DNA from: Chloroflexota bacterium
GTDB taxonomy: Bacteria; Chloroflexota; Anaerolineae; Caldilineales; Caldilineaceae
DNA: 42,098 nucleotides
Reading direction: 5' to 3'
Assembly (NCBI GenBank): GCA_024277175.1
Contig: JAJRVT010000361.1
Span: 1-42,098 of the forward strand
In this document: one piece after another, positions 16,183 through 23,844 of the stretch
Numbering within the stretch: the first letter of the stretch is position 1
How the letters are laid out: the number at the start of each line of letters is the position of its first letter
Notes under the pieces: generated by a model
The model's database searches: none
What the model was told of the DNA's origin: nothing
The model's input: only the letters and a program-made list of their open reading frames with translations
Position numbers and translations under genes: made by a program

Positions 16183-17490
16183 TTGAGCCCTATTGGAACC
16201 AGACCGTTGAAACCGTTGGTCGAAGTCCACAACGTATCCAAACGCTTTCGTCTCCGCCAGGAGAGCCAGCGCTCGTGGCAGGATGTTTTCATCCACCTGT
16301 TTCGCCGCGAGCGCGATCCGGCTGAATATTTCTGGCCCCTGCGCGACATCTCATTCACCGTGAACCCGGGTGACAGCGTAGGCGTGCTGGGTCCCAACGG
16401 CTCTGGCAAGAGCACCCTGCTCAAACTCATCACCGGCATCCTCTCGCCCACCATGGGCGAGATCACCGTGCGCGGCCGGGTGGCGTCGCTGCTGGAACTG
16501 GGCGCAGGCTTTCACCAGGAGCTGACCGGGATGGAGAATATCTTTCTCAACGGCTCCGTCTATGGCATGCGCCGGTCCGAAATCCAGGAGCGGCTGGAGA
16601 GCATCATCAGTTTCGCCGAGTTGGGCGACTTCATCAACACGCCGGTCAAACACTACTCATCGGGCATGTACGTGCGCCTGGGCTTCTCTGTGGCCATCCA
16701 CACCGACCCGGACCTGTTGATCGTGGACGAAGTGCTGACTGTGGGCGACACCCACTTCCAGAACAAGTGTATGGACGCCATCCAGCTTTTCCGGGAAAAG
16801 GGCGGCACCCTTTTCCTGGTCTCCCACAGCCTGGACGTGGTGGAGTCCACCTGCACCCGCGCCCTCTGGTTCGACCACGGGCGGGTGCAGGCCGACGGCG
16901 ACACCCTGGATGTGATCATGCAGTACCGCAACCGCATCGCCGAAGAGGAAAACGCAGCCAATCCCACCCACATGGCCTTGGAGTTGGACTCGTCCAAACG
17001 TTGGGGAACGGGCAAAGTCCAGATCACCGAGGTGGAAATGTGCGACGATAACGGCGAGCCGCGCACCACCTTTTACACCGGCGACCCCATGCTGGTGCGT
17101 ATGCGCTACCTAGCCCAGGAACCCATTGCCAGCCTCACCTTCGGCCTGGCCATCCACGCCCAGAATGGCGCGCACGTCACCGGCCCCAACACCCGCACCG
17201 GCGGGCTGGAGATCCGCAACGTGGACGGAGAAGGTGAAATTCTCTTTCGGATTCCGGCCCTGACGCTCATGGAAGGCGCTTTCGTCCTCTCCGTGTCAGC
17301 CACCAATGCCGCCGACTCCATCATGTACGACTACCACGACCGGGCCTATCCCTTCCGGGTCTATCCCGGTCGCTCCCTGGAGCGCTACGGCCTGATCACC
17401 CTGGGCGGCGAGTGGCGCTGGATCCCGGACGCGCCCACCCAGGAGCCATCGCGCCCCGCCGACGCTGCTTTGGTGAGCGACAATGGGTGA
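16183..17490 (+). CDS. ABC-2 polysaccharide exporter, ATP-binding subunit with C-terminal sugar-recognition-like domain (Wzt/TagH-like)
   Basis: The ATPase partner of the permease at 10898. Walker A GPNGSGKST is at 70-78, the signature YSSGMYVRL at 158-166 and Walker B LLIVDE at 178-183. The YSSGM form and EYFWPLRDISF are typical of polysaccharide exporters. After residue 255 a domain of about 150 residues follows (VQITEVEMCDDNG, FVLSVSATNAADS), like the C-terminal beta-sandwich of Wzt that recognises the finished chain. No ATG is available: stops at 16156 and 16180 close the frame, so it starts with TTG at 16183 or TTG 16207. It overlaps the next gene by 8 bp. Confidence 0.9.
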   Translation: MSPIGTRPLKPLVEVHNVSKRFRLRQESQRSWQDVFIHLFRRERDPAEYFWPLRDISFTVNPGDSVGVLGPNGSGKSTLLKLITGILSPTMGEITVRGRVASLLELGAGFHQELTGMENIFLNGSVYGMRRSEIQERLESIISFAELGDFINTPVKHYSSGMYVRLGFSVAIHTDPDLLIVDEVLTVGDTHFQNKCMDAIQLFREKGGTLFLVSHSLDVVESTCTRALWFDHGRVQADGDTLDVIMQYRNRIAEEENAANPTHMALELDSSKRWGTGKVQITEVEMCDDNGEPRTTFYTGDPMLVRMRYLAQEPIASLTFGLAIHAQNGAHVTGPNTRTGGLEIRNVDGEGEILFRIPALTLMEGAFVLSVSATNAADSIMYDYHDRAYPFRVYPGRSLERYGLITLGGEWRWIPDAPTQEPSRPADAALVSDNG

Positions 17491-18964
17491 GCACAGCCAA
17501 TCGTCCCGCACTCATCCCGCCCCGGATTCTGGGCGACGTCTGAACAGGACGCTGCTGATCAGCCATGACGTCATCGGCGCGTCCATGGCCGGGCCGGGCA
17601 TCCGCTACTATCACCTGGCACGCGAACTGGCTCCCTTTGTGGACCTGCGCCTGGCTCTGCTGGCTGTGGACGCCGCTCCCGAAGATCCCCCCTCTGCACC
17701 GATCCAGCTCGACGGCATCCAACTGACGACCTATCGCAAACGGGCGTGGGACTCCATTTCCTCGGCGGCCCGCTGGGCGGACGTCATCATCCTGCCCACG
17801 GACATCGCCACCGAGTTTCCCCAACTGGCCGACCTGGACGCAGCCCTGGTCATCGACGGCTATGACCCCCTGCTGGCCGAATGGCTGGCCCTCTTCTCCG
17901 ACCTGCCTCCGGCTGAGCGAGACTACGCCTGGTTTCAGCGCATGCGCGAGCTTCACGCCCAGTATCTCATGGGCGATTTCTACATCTGCGCGTCCGAACG
18001 CCAGCGCATGTGGTGGCTGGGCCAACTGGAGGCCGCCGGCCGCCTGCACCCGGAGACCTTCCGGGCCGATCCCTCCCTCCACAACCTGGTGGACATCGCG
18101 CCCTACGGCTTGCGGGAGGAACCGCCCGTCCACGCGCACGCGGTTGCGCGCGGCGTCTGGCCCGGCATCGATCAGGCGGACGAGCTCATCCTCTGGGGCG
18201 GCGGGCTCTGGCCCTGGCTGGACCCGGTGACAGCGATCCGGGCCCTGGCCCGGATCCGGGAAACGCGCCCGGAGGTCAAGCTTCTCTTCCCCGGCACCCG
18301 TCACCCCAACCCCATCATGCAGGGGATGCCCACCCAGAACGAGGCCGCGTTCGCCGCCGCCGAAGAATTGGGCCTGCGCGACAGCGGCGTCTTCTTCGGC
18401 GACTGGGTTCCCTACGACCGCTGGCCCAGCCTGCTCCTGGAGTGCGATGTGGCCCTCAGCCTCCACTATAACACGGTGGAGACCCAACTGGCCTTCCGCA
18501 GCCGCCTCTTCGACTACATCTGGGCCGCCCTGCCCGCCGTGGTCACCAAGGGGGACGCCACCAGCGACCTGGTTGCCCGCTATGACCTGGGCTACGTGGT
18601 CGATTACGAGGATGTGGCCGGCGTGGCCGACGCGATCCTGTCCCTGCTGGACGAACCGTCCGGTGCGCGCCAAGCCAACTTTGAGGCCACACAGGCGCAA
18701 CTGACCTGGCGCAACGCGGCCGAACCGCTGATCCGCTTTTGCCAGCACCCCCGCCGCGCGCCGGATCGGGTGGCCGGCCCCACGGACGGGACGCCCTATT
18801 ACCAGGCCCGGATCCGGGAAACGCAACGACAACTGGCGGAAGCCCAGGCCCGAATCGCCGAACTGGAGGCGCTGGTGCGCGGCTATGAAAGCGGCAAGGT
18901 CATGCGCGCCATGCAGGGGTTCGATCGCTGGCGAAGCCGGCTGACGGGAGGCGACAATGGCTGA
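17483..18964 (+). CDS. GT-B (GT4-like) glycosyltransferase with coiled-coil tail
   Basis: A 493-residue protein of the GT4-like group that opens with TLLISHDVIGASMAGPGIRYYHLARELAP. Midway, ELILWGGGLWPWLDPVTAIRA and VKLLFPGTRHPNP build the donor domain. DVALSLHYNTVETQLAFRSRLFDYIWAALPAVVTKGD takes the place of the E-x7-E region. The last 50 residues form a coiled coil (IRETQRQLAEAQARIAELE) ending in LVRGYESGKVMRAMQ, a tail also found on the methyltransferase at 28474. The start overlaps the ATPase stop by 8 bp, and the stop overlaps the next gene by 8 bp. Sugar specificity is unknown. Confidence 0.85.
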   Translation: MGEHSQSSRTHPAPDSGRRLNRTLLISHDVIGASMAGPGIRYYHLARELAPFVDLRLALLAVDAAPEDPPSAPIQLDGIQLTTYRKRAWDSISSAARWADVIILPTDIATEFPQLADLDAALVIDGYDPLLAEWLALFSDLPPAERDYAWFQRMRELHAQYLMGDFYICASERQRMWWLGQLEAAGRLHPETFRADPSLHNLVDIAPYGLREEPPVHAHAVARGVWPGIDQADELILWGGGLWPWLDPVTAIRALARIRETRPEVKLLFPGTRHPNPIMQGMPTQNEAAFAAAEELGLRDSGVFFGDWVPYDRWPSLLLECDVALSLHYNTVETQLAFRSRLFDYIWAALPAVVTKGDATSDLVARYDLGYVVDYEDVAGVADAILSLLDEPSGARQANFEATQAQLTWRNAAEPLIRFCQHPRRAPDRVAGPTDGTPYYQARIRETQRQLAEAQARIAELEALVRGYESGKVMRAMQGFDRWRSRLTGGDNG

Positions 18965-20357
18965 TCTGCGCGCGGCGGTCATCATCCCTGTCTGGAACGG
19001 GCGCGCCGACCTGCCCCGGTGCCTGGACGCGCTCCTGGCTCAGGACTATCCCGATTTCCAGGTCATCGCCGTGGACAACGCCTCCGATGATGGCTCGGCT
19101 GACCTGATCGTGGCCGATTACCCCGCGGTCACCCTGTTACGGCAGCCGGCGAACCTGGGCTTCGCCGGCGCGTGCAACGCCGGCCTGCGCCATGCATCTG
19201 CGGGCGAACGCCCCGCGGACGTGATGATCCTCCTCAACCAGGACACAGAGGTGCAGCCCGGCTGGCTGGCTGGCCTGGTCGCGCCCTTAGCGTCAGACCC
19301 GGGGATCGGCATGACCGGCAGCAAGGCCCTCTACCCCGACGGGACCATCCAGCACGCCGGCGCGGCGCTGGACCCCCAGGTGGGCGGCCAGCACCGGGGG
19401 CTGGGCGAGCCGGATACGGGGCAGTGGGATCAGCCCGGCGACGCAGACTTCCTCTCCGGCGTCTCCCTGGCCATCTCCCGTGGGGCCTATGAGGCGGTGG
19501 GCGGTCTGGACGAAGGCTTCAGCCTCGTTTATTTCGAGGATGTGGACTGGTGCTACCGGGTGCGGGCCGCCGGCTTCCGCCTGCTCTACGCGCCCGACTC
19601 GGCCCTGATCCACCACGAACGCAGCGCGCAGGCCGACGGCTCCTACGCCAGCGTCTATCCCTACCAACGCAACCGGCTGCGGCTGCTGCTCAAGCACTGG
19701 CCCCTGGAGCGGCTGCTGAACGAGTTCGCACCCGCGGAGAAGGCCTGGCTGCAACGCCAACTTTCGGCCGAATTCGTGGCAGGGGTCCATCGCGCGTACC
19801 TGTATCACCTGCTGAACCTGGACGGGATGCTCCGCTGGCGGCGGGACTTTTTGGGCGAGCCCCTCTCCAACGGCGACGCGCTGGCCGCCATGCTCATGGA
19901 CCTGCGCACCGTCTACTCCCTGGCCGCGATCTTCCCGCCCGCGGACGGTCAGCCCGCCACGGATGAGAAACCCGCCGCGCCCACCCGCCTGGAAGCGTTG
20001 CTGGCCGAAGCCAAAGCCCAGGCCCGGATCACGCCCCGGCCCTTTCACTCTGACGTCCCCGTCATCGGCCCGCTCATCGTCTGGTTCCGCAATGCCTGGA
20101 ACCAAGTGGCGACGAAATGGTTCGTCCTGCCCCTGGTGGAGCAGCAGAACGCCTACAACAGCGCCCTGCTACAGGCCCTGGAACAGGCGGTTCAGGACCG
20201 GGAGCGCCTGGCCGCTACCCTGGTCGAATACAACAGCGAGAGCGGGCGCGACCTGGCCGAACTGACGAACGAGGTGCGCAAGCTGCGCGCGCGTCTGGCA
20301 GATCCGGAAATGGGCGATGCAGTGCGCACACAGCCCGGCGACCGCGGGGAGAGCTAA
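18957..20357 (+). CDS. GT2-family glycosyltransferase with shared C-terminal docking-like module
   Basis: A GT-A fold enzyme of 466 residues. AAVIIPVWNGRADLPRCLDAL starts the nucleotide-binding half, NLGFAGACNAGLRHA follows, and the metal-binding DxD-type motif is in LLNQDTEVQPGW. FSLVYFEDVDWCYRVRAAG holds the E-D-x-D acceptor motif of rhamnosyltransferase-like GT2 enzymes. After residue 360 comes SDVPVIGPLIVWFR, then ATKWFVLPLVEQQNAYN and a coiled coil to the end. The same arrangement closes three GT4 enzymes in this window (25364, 26935, 29409). The ATG overlaps the previous stop. It is probably cytoplasmic, working on the same glycan. Confidence 0.9.
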   Translation: MADLRAAVIIPVWNGRADLPRCLDALLAQDYPDFQVIAVDNASDDGSADLIVADYPAVTLLRQPANLGFAGACNAGLRHASAGERPADVMILLNQDTEVQPGWLAGLVAPLASDPGIGMTGSKALYPDGTIQHAGAALDPQVGGQHRGLGEPDTGQWDQPGDADFLSGVSLAISRGAYEAVGGLDEGFSLVYFEDVDWCYRVRAAGFRLLYAPDSALIHHERSAQADGSYASVYPYQRNRLRLLLKHWPLERLLNEFAPAEKAWLQRQLSAEFVAGVHRAYLYHLLNLDGMLRWRRDFLGEPLSNGDALAAMLMDLRTVYSLAAIFPPADGQPATDEKPAAPTRLEALLAEAKAQARITPRPFHSDVPVIGPLIVWFRNAWNQVATKWFVLPLVEQQNAYNSALLQALEQAVQDRERLAATLVEYNSESGRDLAELTNEVRKLRARLADPEMGDAVRTQPGDRGES

Positions 20358-20363
20358 GCCGAC

Positions 20364-22502
20364 ATGGGCGTCGAACTGCGACTCTTTCTGGCCCTGAGCG
20401 CCATGTTTTTCCTGCCCGGCGCGGCCCTGCTCTCCCTGGGAAGCGCCTGGCGACAGTGGCCTGGCCTGCAACGCTACATCCTAGCCGCGGGCCTGAGCGT
20501 GGCCTTCTTTCCCCTGCTCTACTACAGCACACGCTTCTGGATTCCGCCGGCGCGCCTGGGTGCGGGCGCTCTGGCCGCCATCCTGCTGCTCAGCCTGGCG
20601 GTTGTGGTCTGGCGGCTGTGGCTCAGCCGCCCGGCTCCCAATTCTGGAGGAGTATGGGGACGCATCAGCGGGCTGGAGTGGGCCGCGGTGGGGATCTTCG
20701 CGCTCACCCTGGGATCCCGGCTCTGGTTCGCGCACGCACATCCCTTCCCGGCCTGGTCCGACTCGCTCCACCACGTCATGCTCACCCAGCTCACCATGGA
20801 CCAGGGCCGCCTGCCTGTGAGCATGGAACCCTACTATCCGGTCCCCATCACCATGTATCACCTGGGGCTGTACGCGCTCAGCGCACCGGCCGCGCTGCTG
20901 GCCAACGCGCCGGCCGAGCAAGCCCTCCTGTGGACGGCTCAGTTCCTCAATGCGGCCGGCGTGCTGGGCGTCTACCTGGCCCTGGATCGCTACTCTGGCC
21001 GGGTGGGCGCGATCGTGGGCGCGTCCATCGTCGGCCTTTTCTCCGTCCACCCCGCGTTCTACGCCAACTGGGGACGCTTCACCCAGGTCGCCAGCCAGGC
21101 CATCCTGCTCATCGCCTGGGTGGCCGTGGTGGAAGCCGTGCGCGCCTGGGGTTCAGTCTCCTCCGCCCCCCCCAGCCCCCCCAACCTTGGGGGGGGGAGC
21201 AAAGCACAGCCAAACCCAGCTATCCCCCAGGATTGGGGGCCGGGGGGCCGAACCCAAGCCAAGCACAGCTCTCCCCCAGGATTGGGGGCCGGGGGGCCGA
21301 AAACCGCAGCCAAACCAAGTCCCCCCAACCTTGGGGGGGAGAGCCAAGCACAGCACAGCACAGCTCTCCCCCAGGATTGGGGGCCGGGGGGCCGAATCCA
21401 TCCTCTCTGGACCAGCGCCCTGGCCGCGGCGCTGACCGCGGCCGTCTTCCTGTTGCACTTCCGGGTGGCCGCGTTTTACATTCTGCTGTTGTTCATCGGC
21501 ATGGTCGATCTGCTCTGGCAGGCCCGACGAGACCGGCGGCGACTCCTGAGAACGCTGCTGGGCATGGCCGTCGTGGGTGCGCTGGCCCTCTTCCTGATCC
21601 TGCCCACGCTCTGGGAAGCGTTCGGCGCCTTCACGTCGAAACTGGCTGCGGCCAAGGGCGTGCTGAGCAGCGAGGAGAGCGCCAAGACGGTGCAGAACTA
21701 CTACGTCTTCCCGTGGAGCAGCGTCCCCTATCTGGTGGCCCCCCGCTGGCTGCTGGCCCTCACCGGCGCGGCCGCGCTCATCGGCCTGGTGCGCCGCAGC
21801 CGGATGGTGATTATCGCCCTGGTCTGGACCGTGCTGCTCTACCTCCTGGGCAACGCCTACCTGACCGGCATCAGCGTGCTGAGCATCACCAACCTGGGCG
21901 CGATCCTGATCATGCTCTACATGCCTATCGGGCTGATCATCGGCGGCGCGACCGACGGCCTGCTCTCCTGGGTTCCCGTTGCCCGGCGCGGCCAGATCGG
22001 CGCGGCCGTGGCCGTCGCCGTCCTGATCCTGGGCGTCTGGGGCATGCGGGAGCGGGCCACGAACGTGGAGGCGTACCGGCATTTCGTCACGCCGGAAGAC
22101 CTGACGGCTCTCCAGTGGATCGACGAAAACGTTCCCGAAGAGGCCACCTTCGCCATCAACACCTATTTCTGGCTGCCGCGCGCGCCCCACGGCGTGGACG
22201 CCGGCTACTGGATCCCGTACATGACCGGTCGCCAGATTACGTCCGCGGCCATGCTCGTCTACGGCGAGGCGGACAAAACGCTGACAGACCGATTCATCGC
22301 CGAATCCCGCGCGGCCGAGCGGCTCGAAAGCGACCTGGGCGGGCTGGACGAACTCTATGAGATGGGCGTACACTATATCTACATTGGCAAGGTGGGCGAC
22401 TTCTCCGGTCCCGGCCTGCAACCCGACTTCCTGCGCCAGTCCGAGCGAGTGAAGACGATTTATGAACAGGATGGAGTGACGATTCTAGAAATTGAAGATT
22501 GA
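20364..22502 (+). CDS. Polytopic membrane protein, GT-C/DUF6541-like, with in-frame repeat insertion
   Basis: A 712-residue protein with about 12 or more hydrophobic helices. A DSLHH motif follows helix 3 (HPFPAWSDSLHHVMLTQL), where GT-C membrane glycosyltransferases carry an acidic motif. A large C-terminal soluble part (LTALQWIDENVPEEATFAINTYFWLPRAPHG) matches the extracytoplasmic part of such proteins. Between two helices (near 21153-21401) sits an insertion of about 83 residues made wholly of C/G palindromic repeats, in frame. The last residues EIED and the stop come from a heptad intergenic repeat. GGGGAGAG precedes ATG 20364. A competing frame (20117-22360) is open over the same DNA but is Arg/Pro-rich without membrane helices. 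Confidence 0.8.
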   Translation: MGVELRLFLALSAMFFLPGAALLSLGSAWRQWPGLQRYILAAGLSVAFFPLLYYSTRFWIPPARLGAGALAAILLLSLAVVVWRLWLSRPAPNSGGVWGRISGLEWAAVGIFALTLGSRLWFAHAHPFPAWSDSLHHVMLTQLTMDQGRLPVSMEPYYPVPITMYHLGLYALSAPAALLANAPAEQALLWTAQFLNAAGVLGVYLALDRYSGRVGAIVGASIVGLFSVHPAFYANWGRFTQVASQAILLIAWVAVVEAVRAWGSVSSAPPSPPNLGGGSKAQPNPAIPQDWGPGGRTQAKHSSPPGLGAGGPKTAAKPSPPNLGGESQAQHSTALPQDWGPGGRIHPLWTSALAAALTAAVFLLHFRVAAFYILLLFIGMVDLLWQARRDRRRLLRTLLGMAVVGALALFLILPTLWEAFGAFTSKLAAAKGVLSSEESAKTVQNYYVFPWSSVPYLVAPRWLLALTGAAALIGLVRRSRMVIIALVWTVLLYLLGNAYLTGISVLSITNLGAILIMLYMPIGLIIGGATDGLLSWVPVARRGQIGAAVAVAVLILGVWGMRERATNVEAYRHFVTPEDLTALQWIDENVPEEATFAINTYFWLPRAPHGVDAGYWIPYMTGRQITSAAMLVYGEADKTLTDRFIAESRAAERLESDLGGLDELYEMGVHYIYIGKVGDFSGPGLQPDFLRQSERVKTIYEQDGVTILEIED
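21166..21396 (+). repeat. C/G palindromic repeat cluster inserted inside a coding gene
   Basis: Three identical 30-bp copies of TCCCCCAGGATTGGGGGCCG plus GGGGGCCGAA (21223-21252, 21272-21301, 21367-21396) are interspersed with CCCCCCAACCTTGGGGGGG elements at 21176-21197 and 21321-21339. Homopolymers reach 8 C (21166-21173) and 9 G (21189-21197). Copies fall in two different frames, read as PQDWGPGGR (twice) or PPGLGAGGP (once). No stop arises in any of them. Confidence 0.95.
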
Positions 22503-22589
22503 GGATTAAAGATTGGATGCCCGGCGTTACTCGCTTCAATCCGTAATCTCCCGGTCCCCAATCTTCAATCTTCAACCCTCAATCTTCAA
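22491..22589. repeat. Heptad (ATTGAAG) palindromic intergenic element
   Basis: The left arm 22491-22516 is ATTGAAG ATTGAGG ATTAAAG ATTGG, with a stop codon in each of the three forward frames. The right arm 22566-22589 is its near complement (CAATCTTCAA...CTTCAA) and is free of stops. The left arm supplies the end of the membrane-protein gene; the right arm abuts the next start codon. Confidence 0.85.
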
Positions 22590-22602
22590 CTTGCGGTTAC
22601 CT

Positions 22603-23844
22603 ATGCGCATTCTAACCATCACCCCCTCCTTCCCGCCCGACTATACCGGCGGCGCGGAGGTCTCAATCTATCACACCTGTCGCGGGCTGATCGATCAGGG
22701 CGTGCATTGCACCATTCTATCGGTGAACATGCGCCACCCCCAACAGGCCGACGAGTGGTACGATCTGGACGGCATTCACGTCCATCGGGTGCGCTTTTCG
22801 ACCCGGCGAGCGGGCGGCGAGATCTTCGACCCGCGGGTCTACCGCGCCGTGCGCAGAGAAATTGACGCCCAGCAGCCGGACATCGTTCATCTCCACAACG
22901 CCTCGGGCGCATCCCTGGCCCCCCACGTGGCCGCGCGGCGGGCGGGAATTCCCGCGGTCAACACCCTCCACGACCTGTGGCTGCTCTGCCCCAACAACAT
23001 GCTCCTGCGCGTGGACGGCTCCATCTGCGATCCCGCCGAGCACCCCCATGGGTGTAACGATTGCACGCGCGACTACGAATATTGGGCCGCGGTTCCCCGA
23101 CGCCGGGACCTTTTCGCCCGTCTCACCCGCAGTGCGCTCTTCCTCTCCCCCAGCCAGGCCCTCATCGATTTCCACGTGCGCGCCGGCTATGACCCGGCCC
23201 GCTTTCGCCTGGTGCGGCTGGGCTTTGCAGAGACGCCCCTGCGCGAGCCGATCCATCCGGGCGTGCGTCGCCTCCAGAACGGACGCGGCCAGCAGCCGCT
23301 GGTTGTCTACGGCGGTGGAGGCGCGGGCGTCAAAGGGGCCTACGTTGTGCTGGACGCCGCGCACCGGCTGTACGAACGTGCAAAGGATGTGCAGATCGTG
23401 GTCGCGGGCAGCCTCCACGGGAGCATGGCCGCCCGCTTTCAACAGGACGCGCCCAACGTCCAGGTCCTGGGGCGCATTCCCTTCACTGACATGCGCATCC
23501 TCTTCTCCCTGGCCGACCTGACCCTCATGCCCTCCGTCATCCCGGAAAACTCGCCCGTGACCATCTTCGAGAGCCATCAGGTGGGGACGCCGGTGGTGGG
23601 CAGCGACATCGGCGGCATCCCGGAGCTGATCGACCCTGGGCGCACGGGCTACATCGTTCCGCCCGGCGATCCCCAAGCCCTGGCCGACGCCATCATCGAC
23701 CACTTCACCCGTCCTGCGGTAGAACGGCGACGCATGCGCCAGGCCTGTGTGGAGACGGTGCGCACCCAGCGATCCCTGGAGCAACATCTGGCAGCCCTGC
23801 GCGCGGTCTACGACGAAGTGCTGGCCAGGGAGGGGGCGGCCTGA
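22603..23844 (+). CDS. GT4-family glycosyltransferase with Cys-rich loop
   Basis: A 413-residue GT-B enzyme. RILTITPSFPPDYTGGAEVS gives the acceptor-domain Gly-Gly loop. LHDLWLLCPNNMLLRVDGSICDPAEHPHGCNDCTRDY is a Cys-containing loop seen in a recognised GT4 subgroup and possibly holding a metal. The donor domain has PLVVYGGGGAGVKGAYVVLDAAHRL and PENSPVTIFESHQVGTPVVGSDIGGIPELI, where E-x7-E appears as E...H. I place the start at ATG 22603; the frame runs back to 22513 only through the stop-free arm of the heptad repeat. The stop and the next ATG overlap (TGATG). Confidence 0.9.
   Translation: MRILTITPSFPPDYTGGAEVSIYHTCRGLIDQGVHCTILSVNMRHPQQADEWYDLDGIHVHRVRFSTRRAGGEIFDPRVYRAVRREIDAQQPDIVHLHNASGASLAPHVAARRAGIPAVNTLHDLWLLCPNNMLLRVDGSICDPAEHPHGCNDCTRDYEYWAAVPRRRDLFARLTRSALFLSPSQALIDFHVRAGYDPARFRLVRLGFAETPLREPIHPGVRRLQNGRGQQPLVVYGGGGAGVKGAYVVLDAAHRLYERAKDVQIVVAGSLHGSMAARFQQDAPNVQVLGRIPFTDMRILFSLADLTLMPSVIPENSPVTIFESHQVGTPVVGSDIGGIPELIDPGRTGYIVPPGDPQALADAIIDHFTRPAVERRRMRQACVETVRTQRSLEQHLAALRAVYDEVLAREGAA

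Noticed and set aside
20117-22360. A 747-residue open frame overlapping the membrane-protein gene on the same strand
   Set aside because: Its translation is Arg/Gly/Pro/His-rich, has no domain or membrane pattern and starts inside the GT2 gene. The competing frame 20364-22502 encodes clear helices. High GC and the stop-poor C/G repeat explain why both are open.
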